Of a DNA stretch of 64,000 nucleotides, positions 57,466-64,000 are shown one piece after another. Where the stretch lies: NCBI GenBank assembly GCA_035550375.1, contig DASZPH010000045.1, forward strand, positions 1-64,000. Reading direction: 5' to 3'. The notes beneath the pieces are model-generated. The model saw only the letters and a program-made list of their open reading frames with translations. It was not told the DNA's origin and searched no databases. The first letter of the stretch is position 1, and each line of letters opens with the position of its first letter. A program made the translations under genes and the position numbers. The DNA comes from DASSFG01 sp035550375 (GTDB lineage Bacteria; Planctomycetota; Planctomycetia; Pirellulales; JAICIG01).

Positions 57466-58845
57466 CTACACGGCCGAACCGCTGAAGAGGGCCTCGATCG
57501 GCTCGCCCGCGTTAAGCCGCAGCGGCCGGCCGAGCGAGTCGCGGACTTCGGCCGAGGCGTCGACGCCGAGAGCCCGGTAGATCGTGGCTCCGATGTCTTC
57601 GGGCCGGAACGAGCGCGTGACCGGGAAGGCCGCCTGCTTGTCGGAGCGGCCGATTGCTTGTCCGCCGCGAACACCGCCACCCGCGAAGACGGCCGAATAG
57701 ACGGGCGCCCAGTGATCGCGGCCAGGTATGGTGGCGCCCGGCAGCATCGAGATCTTGGGGGTGCGGCCAAATTCGCCAGTGGCGACGATCAGCGTTTCGT
57801 CGAGCAGGCCGGAGGCCGCCAAGTCGTCGAGCAGGGCCGCCAGGCCGCGATCGAGCGGCGGCAGAAGCTGGTTCTTCAGGCGGCCGAAGTTGTCGACGTG
57901 CGTGTCCCAGCTCTGCACGATCCCCATGTTGCACTGCACGATGGGCACCCCCGCCTCCACGAGCCGCCGGGCGAGGAGCAATGACTGGCCAAACATATGA
58001 CGGCCGTAGCGGTCGCGGACGGGGTCCGGCTCGCGGTCGATGCGAAATGCCTCCGTCACCTTGCCCGATGTCAGCAAGGTCATCGCCAGCTCTTGTTGCT
58101 CGGCAAAAACGGCGGTGTCCGCAAGCGGCTCGCGTCCGATCCGCTCCCAGAGCGCGCGGCGGTCGCCGATGCGCTGGCCGTTGAGCTCGGTCGGCAGGGC
58201 CAAACTATCGACACGAAACTTGGGGTCGTTGGGATCGTGGTTGATTTCCCAGGGGTCGTGACTAGCTCCCAGCAGCCCGGCGTATTGGCCCGGCCAGGTG
58301 AGCGGCCCTTCGATCAGCCGGTGCGGCAGCGTCACGCCGTTGGGAATGCCGTCGTTCCGTGGATGCAGGTAATCGAGCCCGGCGGCGTAGCACGGCCAGT
58401 CCCGCCGCGAAAGGACGTTTTCCAGATCGCTCGCGCGCCGATTCGGCATCGGCATGCCGGTGATCGTGGTGTGCGTGGCCGGCAGGTGGCTGTAATCGCC
58501 GTGCGACATCGAACGCACGATGGCGAGGTGGTCGCTGCGCGCCGCCAGCAGCGGCAGATGCTCGCAGATCTGCACGCCCAGTGTTTGCGTGTCAATCGGC
58601 TTGAAGTCCCCGCGGACCGCCTCGGGAGCATCCGGCTTCAGGTCGAAGGTGTCCTGCTGGGCGGCTCCTCCCGTCAGCAGAAGAAGGATTACCGATTTGG
58701 CCCTGGGCCGGCCCGACGCGCCCGCCGCCGCTCCCTGGGCTCGGGCCGCCAGCAGTTGCGGCAGGGCGATGCCGGCAAGGGTCGAACAGCCAAGTTGCAG
58801 GCAATTGCGGCGGTGCAAACGCAAGGTGGGCGCTCTGAGCGACAA
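57466..58845 (-). CDS. DUF1501 domain protein (solitary)
   Basis: No ATG fits; TTG at 58845 is preceded by GGAGG with a 9-base gap and opens a short head and twin-arginine-like signal (RLHRRNCLQLGCSTLAGIAL), giving 459 residues. The body has DUF1501 motifs: VILLLLTGGAAQQDTFDLKP, VRSMSHGDYSHLPATHTTIT, MGIVQSWDTHVDNFG, IVATGEFGRTPKI and GRDHWAPVYSAVFAGGG. Unlike the other three DUF1501/DUF1552 genes in the window it has no cytochrome or DUF1800 partner next to it, so its partner must be encoded elsewhere. The antiporter gene is convergent (53-base gap). Confidence 0.92.
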   Translation of the reverse strand: MSLRAPTLRLHRRNCLQLGCSTLAGIALPQLLAARAQGAAAGASGRPRAKSVILLLLTGGAAQQDTFDLKPDAPEAVRGDFKPIDTQTLGVQICEHLPLLAARSDHLAIVRSMSHGDYSHLPATHTTITGMPMPNRRASDLENVLSRRDWPCYAAGLDYLHPRNDGIPNGVTLPHRLIEGPLTWPGQYAGLLGASHDPWEINHDPNDPKFRVDSLALPTELNGQRIGDRRALWERIGREPLADTAVFAEQQELAMTLLTSGKVTEAFRIDREPDPVRDRYGRHMFGQSLLLARRLVEAGVPIVQCNMGIVQSWDTHVDNFGRLKNQLLPPLDRGLAALLDDLAASGLLDETLIVATGEFGRTPKISMLPGATIPGRDHWAPVYSAVFAGGGVRGGQAIGRSDKQAAFPVTRSFRPEDIGATIYRALGVDASAEVRDSLGRPLRLNAGEPIEALFSGSAV

Positions 58846-58981
58846 CGTTCGGATCCTCCGGGGTAACGACTCGATCGCAGTATACCACGGGAGTCCCTTC
58901 AGCCGCGACATTGGCCGCACAGACGTTAGACTTCCTCGGGCGAGTCGAGGTCCAGAGACGGCGCGCACGCAATAGGCGTCT

Positions 58982-60370
58982 TCAGTACGCGTTCCGGTGT
59001 CGCAGGCCGCGCCACAGGGTCATCCAAAGGATCTTGCAATCGAGCCAGAGCGACCAGTTGCTGATGTAGTAGAGGTCGCACTCCAGCCGCCGCCGAAGCG
59101 AGGTATTGCCGCGCCAACCGTTGACCTGCGCCCAGCCGGTCATTCCGGCCTTGACCTGGTGCCGCTGCAGATAGTTCGGTATCTGGCGGCGAAATTTCTC
59201 GATCAGCACGCCCCGCTCGGGACGCGGTCCGACGAGGCTCATGTCGCCGGCCAAAACGTTGAGCAACTGCGGCAGCTCGTCGAGACTCCAGCGGCGCAAG
59301 AACCGCCCCAGTGGTGTGCAACGCACGTCGCCCCGCGCGGCCCAGACGGCACCCGTGTGGCGTTCGGCGTCGGCGTACATGCTGCGGAATTTGAGCATCT
59401 GAAACGAGCGGCCTGCCAGCCCGGCACGCGGCTGGCGATAAAACACCGGGCCGCGGCTGGTAAGCCTGATGGCCGCCGCGATGGCCGCCATCAACGGCGA
59501 CGCCACAACCAGAGCCAAGGAGGCGATGGCCAGGTCCATGGCCCGCTTCGCCGTTTTTCGCCAGCCGTAATGCGGGTTGCCCCGCAGACTGAGAAAGGCC
59601 ACCTCGTCGATCTCCAATGAGCGAATGCGCATCCCCGCCAGGTTGGGCAGGTCGGGCACAAGCTGCACTTCCACGAGCAGGTCTTCCAGCGCCCGGTAGA
59701 CGGCCGGAAGCTCACCGTACCGAGCCAGGGGCAAGGCGATGAACACGTGGTCGATGTCGTGGCTGGCGACGATGGTTCCCAACTCGTCGAGGGCGCCCAG
59801 CCGGGGCAGTTCGCAGGGCTCGACCTTGGGGGGCGCGTCGACGTAGCCCACCGCTTCGAGCCCCGTCCAGTTGTTGCGCCGGATCGTTTCGGCCACGATC
59901 CGCCCCGTCCGCCCCGTGCCGACGATTACCGCTCGCCCGTAGTTCAGCCCGTGCCGGCGGGCCAGCTTCAGCCCCCGCCAGACGACTCGACGCACGAGCA
60001 TCAACGTCAGCGCGTTCAGACAGAGAAACAGGGCCAACGCCAGCCGCGATTCGTAGTCGTCGCGGCGGTAGAAGGCTGCCGTAATCGCCAGTACGAACAA
60101 AAGGCCGCTCGCCTGGCAAACGACGCTCAGTTCGCGCGGTACCTCTCGCAGGCGGTGGATTTCGTAGAGCCCGCAGGTTCGATAAGCGACTCCCGCCAGC
60201 ATGAGCACCAGGGGCAACGCCCGCAGCACGAGGGCCAGATCGGGCACCCCGTGGACGGCTGGCCAGAGCGCATAGCGCAGGTAGTAGGCCGCCAGCCAGG
60301 TGCCGGCGGTCACGCCCAGATCGCAGGCGAGAAAGACCAACCCGAGTTTTTGTCCGTGGCGGCGATACAT
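58982..60370 (-). CDS. Undecaprenyl-phosphate sugar phosphotransferase (exopolysaccharide priming enzyme)
   Basis: The 462-residue membrane protein has the full layout of the WcaJ/WbaP-type polyprenyl glycosylphosphotransferases: four N-terminal membrane helices (about 8-110), a CoA-binding-3 Rossmann-like domain with VIVGTGRTGRIVAETI, a membrane-entry helix (about 270-295), and the catalytic C-terminus with GPVFYRQPRAGLAGRSFQML, KFRSMY, SLDELPQLLNVLAGDMSLVG, PRPE and TGWAQVNGWRG. It transfers a sugar 1-phosphate to undecaprenyl phosphate to start exopolysaccharide synthesis. It is alone here, without other glycan genes. Confidence 0.95.
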   Translation of the reverse strand: MYRRHGQKLGLVFLACDLGVTAGTWLAAYYLRYALWPAVHGVPDLALVLRALPLVLMLAGVAYRTCGLYEIHRLREVPRELSVVCQASGLLFVLAITAAFYRRDDYESRLALALFLCLNALTLMLVRRVVWRGLKLARRHGLNYGRAVIVGTGRTGRIVAETIRRNNWTGLEAVGYVDAPPKVEPCELPRLGALDELGTIVASHDIDHVFIALPLARYGELPAVYRALEDLLVEVQLVPDLPNLAGMRIRSLEIDEVAFLSLRGNPHYGWRKTAKRAMDLAIASLALVVASPLMAAIAAAIRLTSRGPVFYRQPRAGLAGRSFQMLKFRSMYADAERHTGAVWAARGDVRCTPLGRFLRRWSLDELPQLLNVLAGDMSLVGPRPERGVLIEKFRRQIPNYLQRHQVKAGMTGWAQVNGWRGNTSLRRRLECDLYYISNWSLWLDCKILWMTLWRGLRHRNAY

Positions 60371-60615
60371 CCGTGAATCGCTCGCGGTGACGCATCGTGT
60401 TCAGAAGGCCGGCTCTTGTAACGAGTTACAGGTGAAGCGTCAAGATCGACCGCGAACGAAGAACCCGCGAAAAACTCATCATGTGCTAATCGCTAGCCAC
60501 CTAGAATGACACGAGCGGCGTAGGGGGGAGCGACCTTCCTAGGCCGCTTCTTATCACGAGCAGTCATGGCAACCTTTGCAGGTCGCCCCTCGTGTTCTTT
60601 CAAGGAGGTTACAGG

Positions 60616-60915
60616 ATGTACATGCAGCAAGCGCACAAGCTGTTCGCACGACGGCCCAACCGCTCGCGGTTCCAAGTCAATCTCTCGTTGGAAGGCAACG
60701 ACGCTTGGGCCCTCGTGGCGACCGCGGCCGTTGCGCTTTCCGGGCAGCTCGACGATTGCCTCACCAACGACGATTTGGACGCAGCGCTCGATTCGTTTCT
60801 CGAGCTTTTCTACCGAGGTGAGGTAACCCGCGACGACCTGGAAGTCGAGATTGGCCACGTTATGCTGGCCCTGGCGGATGGCGAGGAGGAACTGGTCGCG
60901 GTTACCGGTCGGTAG
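60616..60915 (+). CDS. Small hypothetical protein
   Basis: ATG at 60616 has AAGGAGG 6-7 bases upstream, a strong signal that fixes the start and gives 99 residues. The product has a basic head (FARRPNRSRFQVN) and an acidic, helical remainder (ALDSFLELFYRGEVTRDDLE, HVMLALADGEEEL). No family is recognised and there is no signal peptide. Its end overlaps the convergent enolase-superfamily gene by 14 bases. The strong ribosome site and balanced amino acid use suggest a real, well-translated small protein. Confidence 0.7.
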   Translation: MYMQQAHKLFARRPNRSRFQVNLSLEGNDAWALVATAAVALSGQLDDCLTNDDLDAALDSFLELFYRGEVTRDDLEVEIGHVMLALADGEEELVAVTGR

Positions 60916-62080
60916 AACGGCCTTGCCTGGCGTTCTGCGTAAAGTCGGCCAACCAGCGGTCGTCCCACAGGCTCGGGAAGGAGCCCGCGACGTAGGGGTG
61001 CGCCAGTAAGGCCTCTTCGTCCAGCTCCAGCCCCAAACCGGGTTTGTCGCCGAGCACAAGTTCGCCGTCGCGCACGGCCGTCGAACCGCAGACGAAGTCC
61101 TTGCGCCACGGCACGTCAAACTCCTCGAACGATTCCTGGATCATGAAATTGGGCGTGCTGACGTCGAAGTGCAGCGCCGCCGCCAGGGCAACCGGACCGA
61201 TCGAGCAGTGGGGCGCGATACGCAGATCTTGCATCGCCGCTACGGCCGCAATCTTCTTGGCCGCGAGCAGACCGCCGCAATGAGCGATGTCCATCTGCAC
61301 CACGTCGGCCGCGCGCTGCGAAGCCAGCCGATAAAAATCGGCCAGCGTATAGAGCCGCTCGCCGGCGGACAGCGTCGCGCCGGTTCGCTGCTTCACTTCC
61401 GCCAGCAGTTCGAGACATTCCGGTGCAACCGGCTCTTCGCACCAGATCGGATGGAAGCGCCCAAGTTTCTCGATCATGGCGATGGCGCTGGCGACGGAGA
61501 GACGGCCGTGAAATTCGATCATCAATTTCACATCCTCTCCCACCGCCTCGCGCACCGCGGCTACGCGGTCGACGGCCGCATCGCTCTCGCCTGGTGAGAT
61601 GTCTTTCCAGGCCACGCCGAAGGGATCGAATTTCAGCGCCCGATAGCCGCGGGCAACTGCCTCGCGAGCCCGCTCGGCGTACTCGGCGGGCGAATCGGCG
61701 CCGCCGTACCAGCCGTTGGCATACGTCGCGATGCGCGGGTGGCACCGTCCGCCGAGCAGGCGGTAGACCGGCTGCCCGCACGCCTTGCCCACGATGTCCC
61801 ACATGGCCAGCTCGACCGCGCTGATCGCGGTCATCACCGTTGCTCCTCCCTGATACTGGTCGCGCACCATGCGCCCGATCACGAGCTCGATGTCGAAAGG
61901 GTCGCAGCCGATCACGCGCCCCTCGACCCATTCGTGGCATAACGTGTGAACCGTTTTCTCCTGCCACTCCAGCGACGCTTCGCCGACGCCCGAAATACCG
62001 GTGTCGGTGGTCAGGCGGAGGAAAAGATAATTGCGCAATCCGGCGTTGGCCAGAAACGTCTCAAACCGGGTGATTTTCAT
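60902..62080 (-). CDS. Mandelate racemase/muconate lactonizing-type enolase-superfamily enzyme
   Basis: The 392-residue protein has the capping domain (KITRFETFLANAGLRNYLFL) and the barrel of the mandelate-racemase subgroup. Visible residues are the Lys of ALKFDPFG, the metal ligands in MIEFHGR, WCEEP and SAGERL, and the general base His in APHCSIGP. The pattern, with RPLL-type loops and IGDGP-like ends missing, fits acid-sugar dehydratases such as galactonate or gluconate dehydratase, which remove water from aldonic acids in the cytoplasm; the exact sugar is unknown. The gene is monocistronic and ends 14 bases inside a small convergent gene. Confidence 0.93.
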   Translation of the reverse strand: MKITRFETFLANAGLRNYLFLRLTTDTGISGVGEASLEWQEKTVHTLCHEWVEGRVIGCDPFDIELVIGRMVRDQYQGGATVMTAISAVELAMWDIVGKACGQPVYRLLGGRCHPRIATYANGWYGGADSPAEYAERAREAVARGYRALKFDPFGVAWKDISPGESDAAVDRVAAVREAVGEDVKLMIEFHGRLSVASAIAMIEKLGRFHPIWCEEPVAPECLELLAEVKQRTGATLSAGERLYTLADFYRLASQRAADVVQMDIAHCGGLLAAKKIAAVAAMQDLRIAPHCSIGPVALAAALHFDVSTPNFMIQESFEEFDVPWRKDFVCGSTAVRDGELVLGDKPGLGLELDEEALLAHPYVAGSFPSLWDDRWLADFTQNARQGRSTDR

Positions 62081-62358
62081 GGCGAACTGCCGGAGGGCGA
62101 ATCGGATTCTGTTAGACTGCCCCCTTTTTACTGAACCCGCTGATGATCACAAGTCCGGCAGATCCGGCGAGAGGGGGTCTGGTCGAGGAGCGAGACGCGG
62201 TTACTTAGGCGCTAGTCTCTTGAACCAACGCGGTCAGTTCGATGAAGAGCAGTGCGAGCCTGATGAGCGTCGGCGCGTGGATGGTGCCAGCGCTCGACGA
62301 AGCGTGTCAGAAAAGGCCGCGATAGGTTCGACTCCCGGAGAATGGTAGACTGATACGC

Positions 62359-62904
62359 ATGCCCTCTTCCCGCGAGACCGCTCCAAACGGCATCACTGCG
62401 GCCCGTGTAAATATGTTGGAAACCTACCGCGTTCGGCTCACGAAAGACTATCTCGTCTTTTCGGCCGCCCATTTCATCACGTTTAACGGCGACGTCTGCG
62501 AGCGGCTGCACGGTCACAACTATCGCGTTATGGCCGAGGTGTTTGGGCCGCTTGATGAGAACCATTACGTGATCGACTTTATCGCGCTGCGCGACATTCT
62601 GCATGCGATCGTGCTCGAGCTCGATCATCATGTGCTCCTGCCGACCGAGCACCCGCTCATCCGCGTCGCTGCGGATCAGGAGTCGGTCGAAGCCGTTTTC
62701 CGCGAGCGTCGCTGGGTTTTTCCTCTCGGCGACTGTGTTCTGTTGCCGGTTCCGAACACGACGGCTGAGATGCTCGCGCGCCACATCGGCCGACGGTTGC
62801 TCGACGACGTGGCGGCGCGCAATCTACCTCGGCCCGAGCGCGTGACCGTCGAGGTCGACGAGTGCGAAGGTCAGTCGGCGGTCTGCGACATCAAGTCTGA
62901 CTGA
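62359..62904 (+). CDS. 6-pyruvoyl-tetrahydropterin synthase/QueD-family protein
   Basis: The protein shows the family signatures FSAAHFITF and VCERLHGHNYRV, giving the three zinc-binding His and the catalytic Cys, and later LDHHVLLP and TAEMLARHI, with the terminal Glu in VTVEVDE. Such enzymes make 6-carboxy- or 6-pyruvoyl-tetrahydropterin from dihydroneopterin triphosphate (queuosine or biopterin-type pathways). At 181 residues from ATG 62359 it is longer than most QueD; ATG 62413 would give 163 and start right before the fold (METYRV-like), and neither start has a good ribosome site. Which pathway it serves cannot be decided. It overlaps the convergent next gene by 14 bases. Confidence 0.88.
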   Translation: MPSSRETAPNGITAARVNMLETYRVRLTKDYLVFSAAHFITFNGDVCERLHGHNYRVMAEVFGPLDENHYVIDFIALRDILHAIVLELDHHVLLPTEHPLIRVAADQESVEAVFRERRWVFPLGDCVLLPVPNTTAEMLARHIGRRLLDDVAARNLPRPERVTVEVDECEGQSAVCDIKSD

Positions 62905-63286
62905 CGAGCCCGGACACCTGGGCGTTGCCCATGCGTGCCTCGATTGCGGGATTGGCCTCCCAGCACCACTTGACAAGCCACGCCAGATGGCCGAGGGCCA
63001 GAGAGGCCAGCGCCGGCTTGACCAGGTCGTGCCGATCGGTGATCCACCACCAGGCGGCCAGAATGCCGCCGCAGGTGACCGCCGCCACGGCCAGCTTGGC
63101 CAGCACCCAGGCAACGCTAGAGTGGGCCGCGGCCTCAGGTGCCCGGCGGCTTTCGCGCCCTTTCGTCGAAAGCCTCGAGTCCAGCGCCTCGCCGAACGGC
63201 GACATGTCCAGAACCCGCCGCACGTGCTCGAGCTTCTCGTCCAGCTCCCAACCGTCGAATGCTTCCAGCGGATCAACCTTAGGCAC
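62891..63286 (-). CDS. Small membrane protein of unknown function
   Basis: The 131-residue protein has a cytoplasmic-looking acidic head (DPLEAFDGWELDEKLEHVRR) and two hydrophobic helices (about 58-82, SVAWVLAKLAVAAVTCGGIL, and about 92-107, ALASLALGHLAWLV). There is no signal peptide and no family is recognised. It resembles small planctomycete membrane proteins with an internal conserved head. It lies head-to-head with the HDOD gene and overlaps the PTPS-family gene tail by 14 bases. Confidence 0.7.
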   Translation of the reverse strand: MPKVDPLEAFDGWELDEKLEHVRRVLDMSPFGEALDSRLSTKGRESRRAPEAAAHSSVAWVLAKLAVAAVTCGGILAAWWWITDRHDLVKPALASLALGHLAWLVKWCWEANPAIEARMGNAQVSGLVSQT

Positions 63287-63495
63287 GTTGCTGCTCCGTC
63301 AGGCGCGTTAAACGATAAGCCTTTGTCGAAATCGGCAGCGCGGGGGGGCCGACTGAAACGATTGTCGTGATCAATCCGTTGAGTCGATGAATTTGCCCAA
63401 CCCTTTGCCGCGCCCTAGCTTTGCGTTGGGAAACCTCCCCCGCACAGCGCTTTCGCCCCGCTGGTCGATTATTTGCCGGGATTCAGGAAGAACCT

Positions 63496-64000
63496 ATGGT
63501 CGCCGCATCCACCGTCGCCGCATCCACCGTTGATTCGCCAGTTGACTTGAACCGCATTCTCGCGGGCGCCCAACTCCCCGCTCTACCGCAGAGCGCCCTG
63601 CGAATTCTCGAGCTTTCGCAGAATCCGGCGAACGGGCCACCCGAGTTCGCCGTGCCGATCGAGGCCGACCCAGGCCTGGCCGGGCAGGTACTCAAATTCG
63701 TCAACTCGGCTTACTTCGGTTTCGCCCGCGAGATTTCGAGCGTCAAGCTCGCGATCACGATGGTGGGCATTCGCACCATCAAGAATTTTGCGCTCTGGAG
63801 CGCCGTCTTCAGCCTGATGCCCAACCCCAAGTGCGGCCCCTTTGACCTGCGGAGCTTGTGGCAAGACTCGTTGCGCAGGGCGCTGTTCGCCCGTGCCTTC
63901 GCCAGGCTGCTGGGGGTGCGCGACGCCGAAGAGCCGTTCGCTGCGGCCTTGCTGCAAGACATGGCCGTGCCGCTGTTGGCCAAGGAATTGCCGAGCGAGT
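63496..64000 (+). CDS. HDOD-domain protein (truncated by window edge)
   Basis: ATG at 63496 has AGGAAG upstream; the frame is open to the window edge, so 168 codons are visible. After a short head, the HDOD fold begins: LPALPQSALRILEL, GLAGQVLKFVNSAYFGFARE, KLAITMVGIRTIKNFALWSA, then LFARAFARLLG and AALLQDMAVPLLAKEL. HDOD proteins are non-catalytic relatives of HD hydrolases that act in signalling and motility control. The head contains a perfect 15-base tandem repeat (63499-63528). Confidence 0.88.
   Translation, partial: MVAASTVAASTVDSPVDLNRILAGAQLPALPQSALRILELSQNPANGPPEFAVPIEADPGLAGQVLKFVNSAYFGFAREISSVKLAITMVGIRTIKNFALWSAVFSLMPNPKCGPFDLRSLWQDSLRRALFARAFARLLGVRDAEEPFAAALLQDMAVPLLAKELPSE
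63499..63528 (+). repeat. 15-base tandem duplication at the start of the HDOD gene
   Basis: GTCGCCGCATCCACC occurs twice in a row right after the start codon, encoding VAAST twice. It keeps the frame and only lengthens the N-terminal tail. Confidence 0.85.

Noticed and set aside
60493..61119. Minus-strand frame of 208 codons covering the small gene and the end of the enolase-superfamily gene
   Set aside because: It is out of frame with the enolase-superfamily protein and antisense to a small gene with a strong Shine-Dalgarno sequence.

Overview
The window looks like a chromosomal segment of a high-GC planctomycete, most likely order Pirellulales. Three things point there: (i) four sets of the secreted or Tat-exported DUF1501/DUF1552/DUF1549-1553/DUF1592/DUF1800 proteins that are expanded in this phylum; (ii) a giant PVC-type heme-binding CxxCH dehydrogenase; (iii) short dispersed palindromes (CCTTTCGC..GCGAAAGG and CGAAGCGTCAGCG types). 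No rRNA, tRNA, CRISPR array, insertion sequence or phage was recognised. The taxonomic call is inference from gene content.

Layout. 1-12140: a truncated anchored protein, a Gly/Ala pentapeptide-like repeat protein, then a degradative/redox block made of a DUF1549/DUF1553 cytochrome, a DUF1501 protein and a 1985-residue ThuA-SGNH-dehydrogenase-HEAT-cupredoxin-cytochrome fusion. 12392-14937: a TetR repressor with two matching operator palindromes drives itself and a UbiB/AarF-like kinase. 15027-16240: DAHP synthase (aroF) preceded by an aromatic-rich leader peptide and mutually exclusive RNA hairpins, a ribosome-mediated attenuator read directly from sequence. 16325-18397: a COG3014/LpoB-like lipoprotein pair. 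18732-25321: amidohydrolase, lipoprotein, DUF3472, PQQ propeller and sugar isomerase genes. 25322-28546: repeat-rich accessory region with an internally duplicated helix-turn-helix gene and a Cys-rich orphan. 28547-41349: EF-hand/TolB protein, TlpA-like protein, DUF1592-DUF1552 pair, PhoD-like phosphatase, hybrid histidine kinase and a DUF1501 gene. 40114-46787: a BlaI-M56 sensor operon that appears to continue into DUF1800-DUF1501.

46952-54797 is the most unusual locus: five tightly packed minus-strand genes. In order of transcription they are a protein joining a degenerate DXS (1-deoxyxylulose-5-phosphate synthase)-like region to a class I terpene-synthase-like domain, a large membrane hybrid histidine kinase, a receiver-histidine kinase, ispH (last enzyme of the MEP isoprenoid pathway) and a small leucine-rich-repeat protein. 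It reads as an isoprenoid-linked signalling operon that I do not recognise as described. The rest (55471-64000) holds PilZ, a CPA2 antiporter, a DUF1501 protein, a sugar phosphotransferase, an enolase-superfamily enzyme, a PTPS-family protein and a truncated HDOD gene.

Limits: all family calls come from reading motifs and alignments by eye; no database search or structure prediction was run. Starts were moved from the longest open frame where a Shine-Dalgarno sequence, signal peptide or family alignment favoured another codon.
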